Positions 63,816-64,000 of a stretch of DNA of 64,000 bases are shown piece by piece. The notes beneath the pieces are model-generated. The model ran no database searches and was not told the DNA's origin. It was given only the letters and a program-made list of their open reading frames with translations. The position numbers and the translations under genes were made by a program. The DNA lies in NCBI RefSeq assembly GCF_017744435.1, contig NZ_JAGIBG010000019.1:32242-96241 (forward strand). The letters run 5' to 3'. The number at the start of each line of letters is the position of its first letter. Within the stretch, counting starts at the first letter, position 1. The stretch is from Pseudomonas sp. Its GTDB lineage: Bacteria; Pseudomonadota; Gammaproteobacteria; Pseudomonadales; Pseudomonadaceae.

Positions 63816-64000
63816 TCAGGCGTCCTGATAGCTCTCGATCGACGGGCAGGCGCAGACCAGGTTGCGGTCGCCGAACACGTTGTCGACCCGGCCGACCGGC
63901 GGCCAGTACTTGCTTTCCACCAGGCTCGGGAGCGGGTACACCGCCTGCTCGCGGCTGTAGCCATGGGCCCATTCGCCAACCAGCTCGGCCGCGGTGTGCG
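63816..64000 (-). CDS. gcvP: Glycine dehydrogenase (decarboxylating) GcvP, C-terminal end only
   Basis: The last 61 codons of the P protein, the PLP enzyme that decarboxylates glycine and loads GcvH. The visible end includes [39 protein letters not shown] and the conserved C-terminus [11 protein letters not shown] followed by TGA. The rest of the gene, with the PLP lysine, lies beyond base 64000. Confidence 0.97.
   Translation of the reverse strand, partial: HTAAELVGEWAHGYSREQAVYPLPSLVESKYWPPVGRVDNVFGDRNLVCACPSIESYQDA

Overview
The window reads as a chromosomal segment of a fluorescent pseudomonad close to Pseudomonas putida. This rests on GC-rich codon use, P. putida-type REP palindromes (core GGGAGCGGGTTTACCCGCGAA and relatives), and a gene order I recognise from that group: roxSR, gatBAC/mreBCD, maf-rng-yhdP-tldD, the fagA-fumC-orfX-sodA cluster, rpoN with PTSNtr and lpt genes, mlaFEDCB-ibaG-murA-hisGDC, hupN, valS-holC-pepA, lptFG and gcvT-sdaA-gcvP. 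I saw no rRNA, tRNA, CRISPR array, prophage, integron or insertion sequence. The segment is almost entirely vertically inherited housekeeping DNA.

Layout. 0-9 kb is the more variable flank: a truncated DppA-type peptide-binding protein, a SIMPL-domain exported protein, the redox two-component pair RoxS/RoxR, an AEC transporter, an AroP-like permease, a PcaC-like protein, a CaCA cation exchanger and a short RlpA lipoprotein, with REP pairs in most gaps. 9.3-17.6 kb holds the divergent gatC-gatA-gatB (tRNA amidotransferase) and mreB-mreC-mreD-maf-rng (rod shape, nucleotide house-cleaning, RNase G). 17.7-29.8 kb has yhdP, a nitrilase-family amidase, tldD, darP (opposite strand), pmbA, the iron-regulated fagA-fumC-orfX-sodA cluster and a ZIP transporter.

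29.8-36.8 kb, minus strand, is one long envelope/regulation operon read kdsD-kdsC-lptC-lptA-lptB-rpoN-hpf-ptsN-rapZ-ptsO: Kdo synthesis, LPS transport, sigma-54 and the nitrogen PTS. Divergent from it, 37.1-45.0 kb carries mlaFEDCB (outer-membrane lipid asymmetry), ibaG, murA and hisG-hisD-hisC. 45-49.3 kb is a small accessory stretch: an orphan phosphatase-superfamily protein, a FadR-type regulator with a CynX-type transporter, a SnoaL-like protein and a GIY-YIG protein. 49.3-64 kb returns to core genes: ndpA/yejK, hupN, rlmF, valS, an unknown protein, holC, pepA, lptF-lptG, an RDD protein, a cold-shock protein, gcvT, sdaA and the 3' end of gcvP.

How the genes work together: most of the central block builds or maintains the envelope (Mre, MurA, Kdo, Lpt at three loci, Mla, YhdP). 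The Fur-box cluster swaps in iron-independent fumarase and Mn superoxide dismutase when iron is scarce.

The most notable points are two likely ATT start codons (mreC and the cation exchanger), four consecutive hairpins downstream of gcvT, and REP palindromes confined to the two flanks with none in the central 39 kb. I found no convincing undescribed defence, biosynthetic or mobile system.
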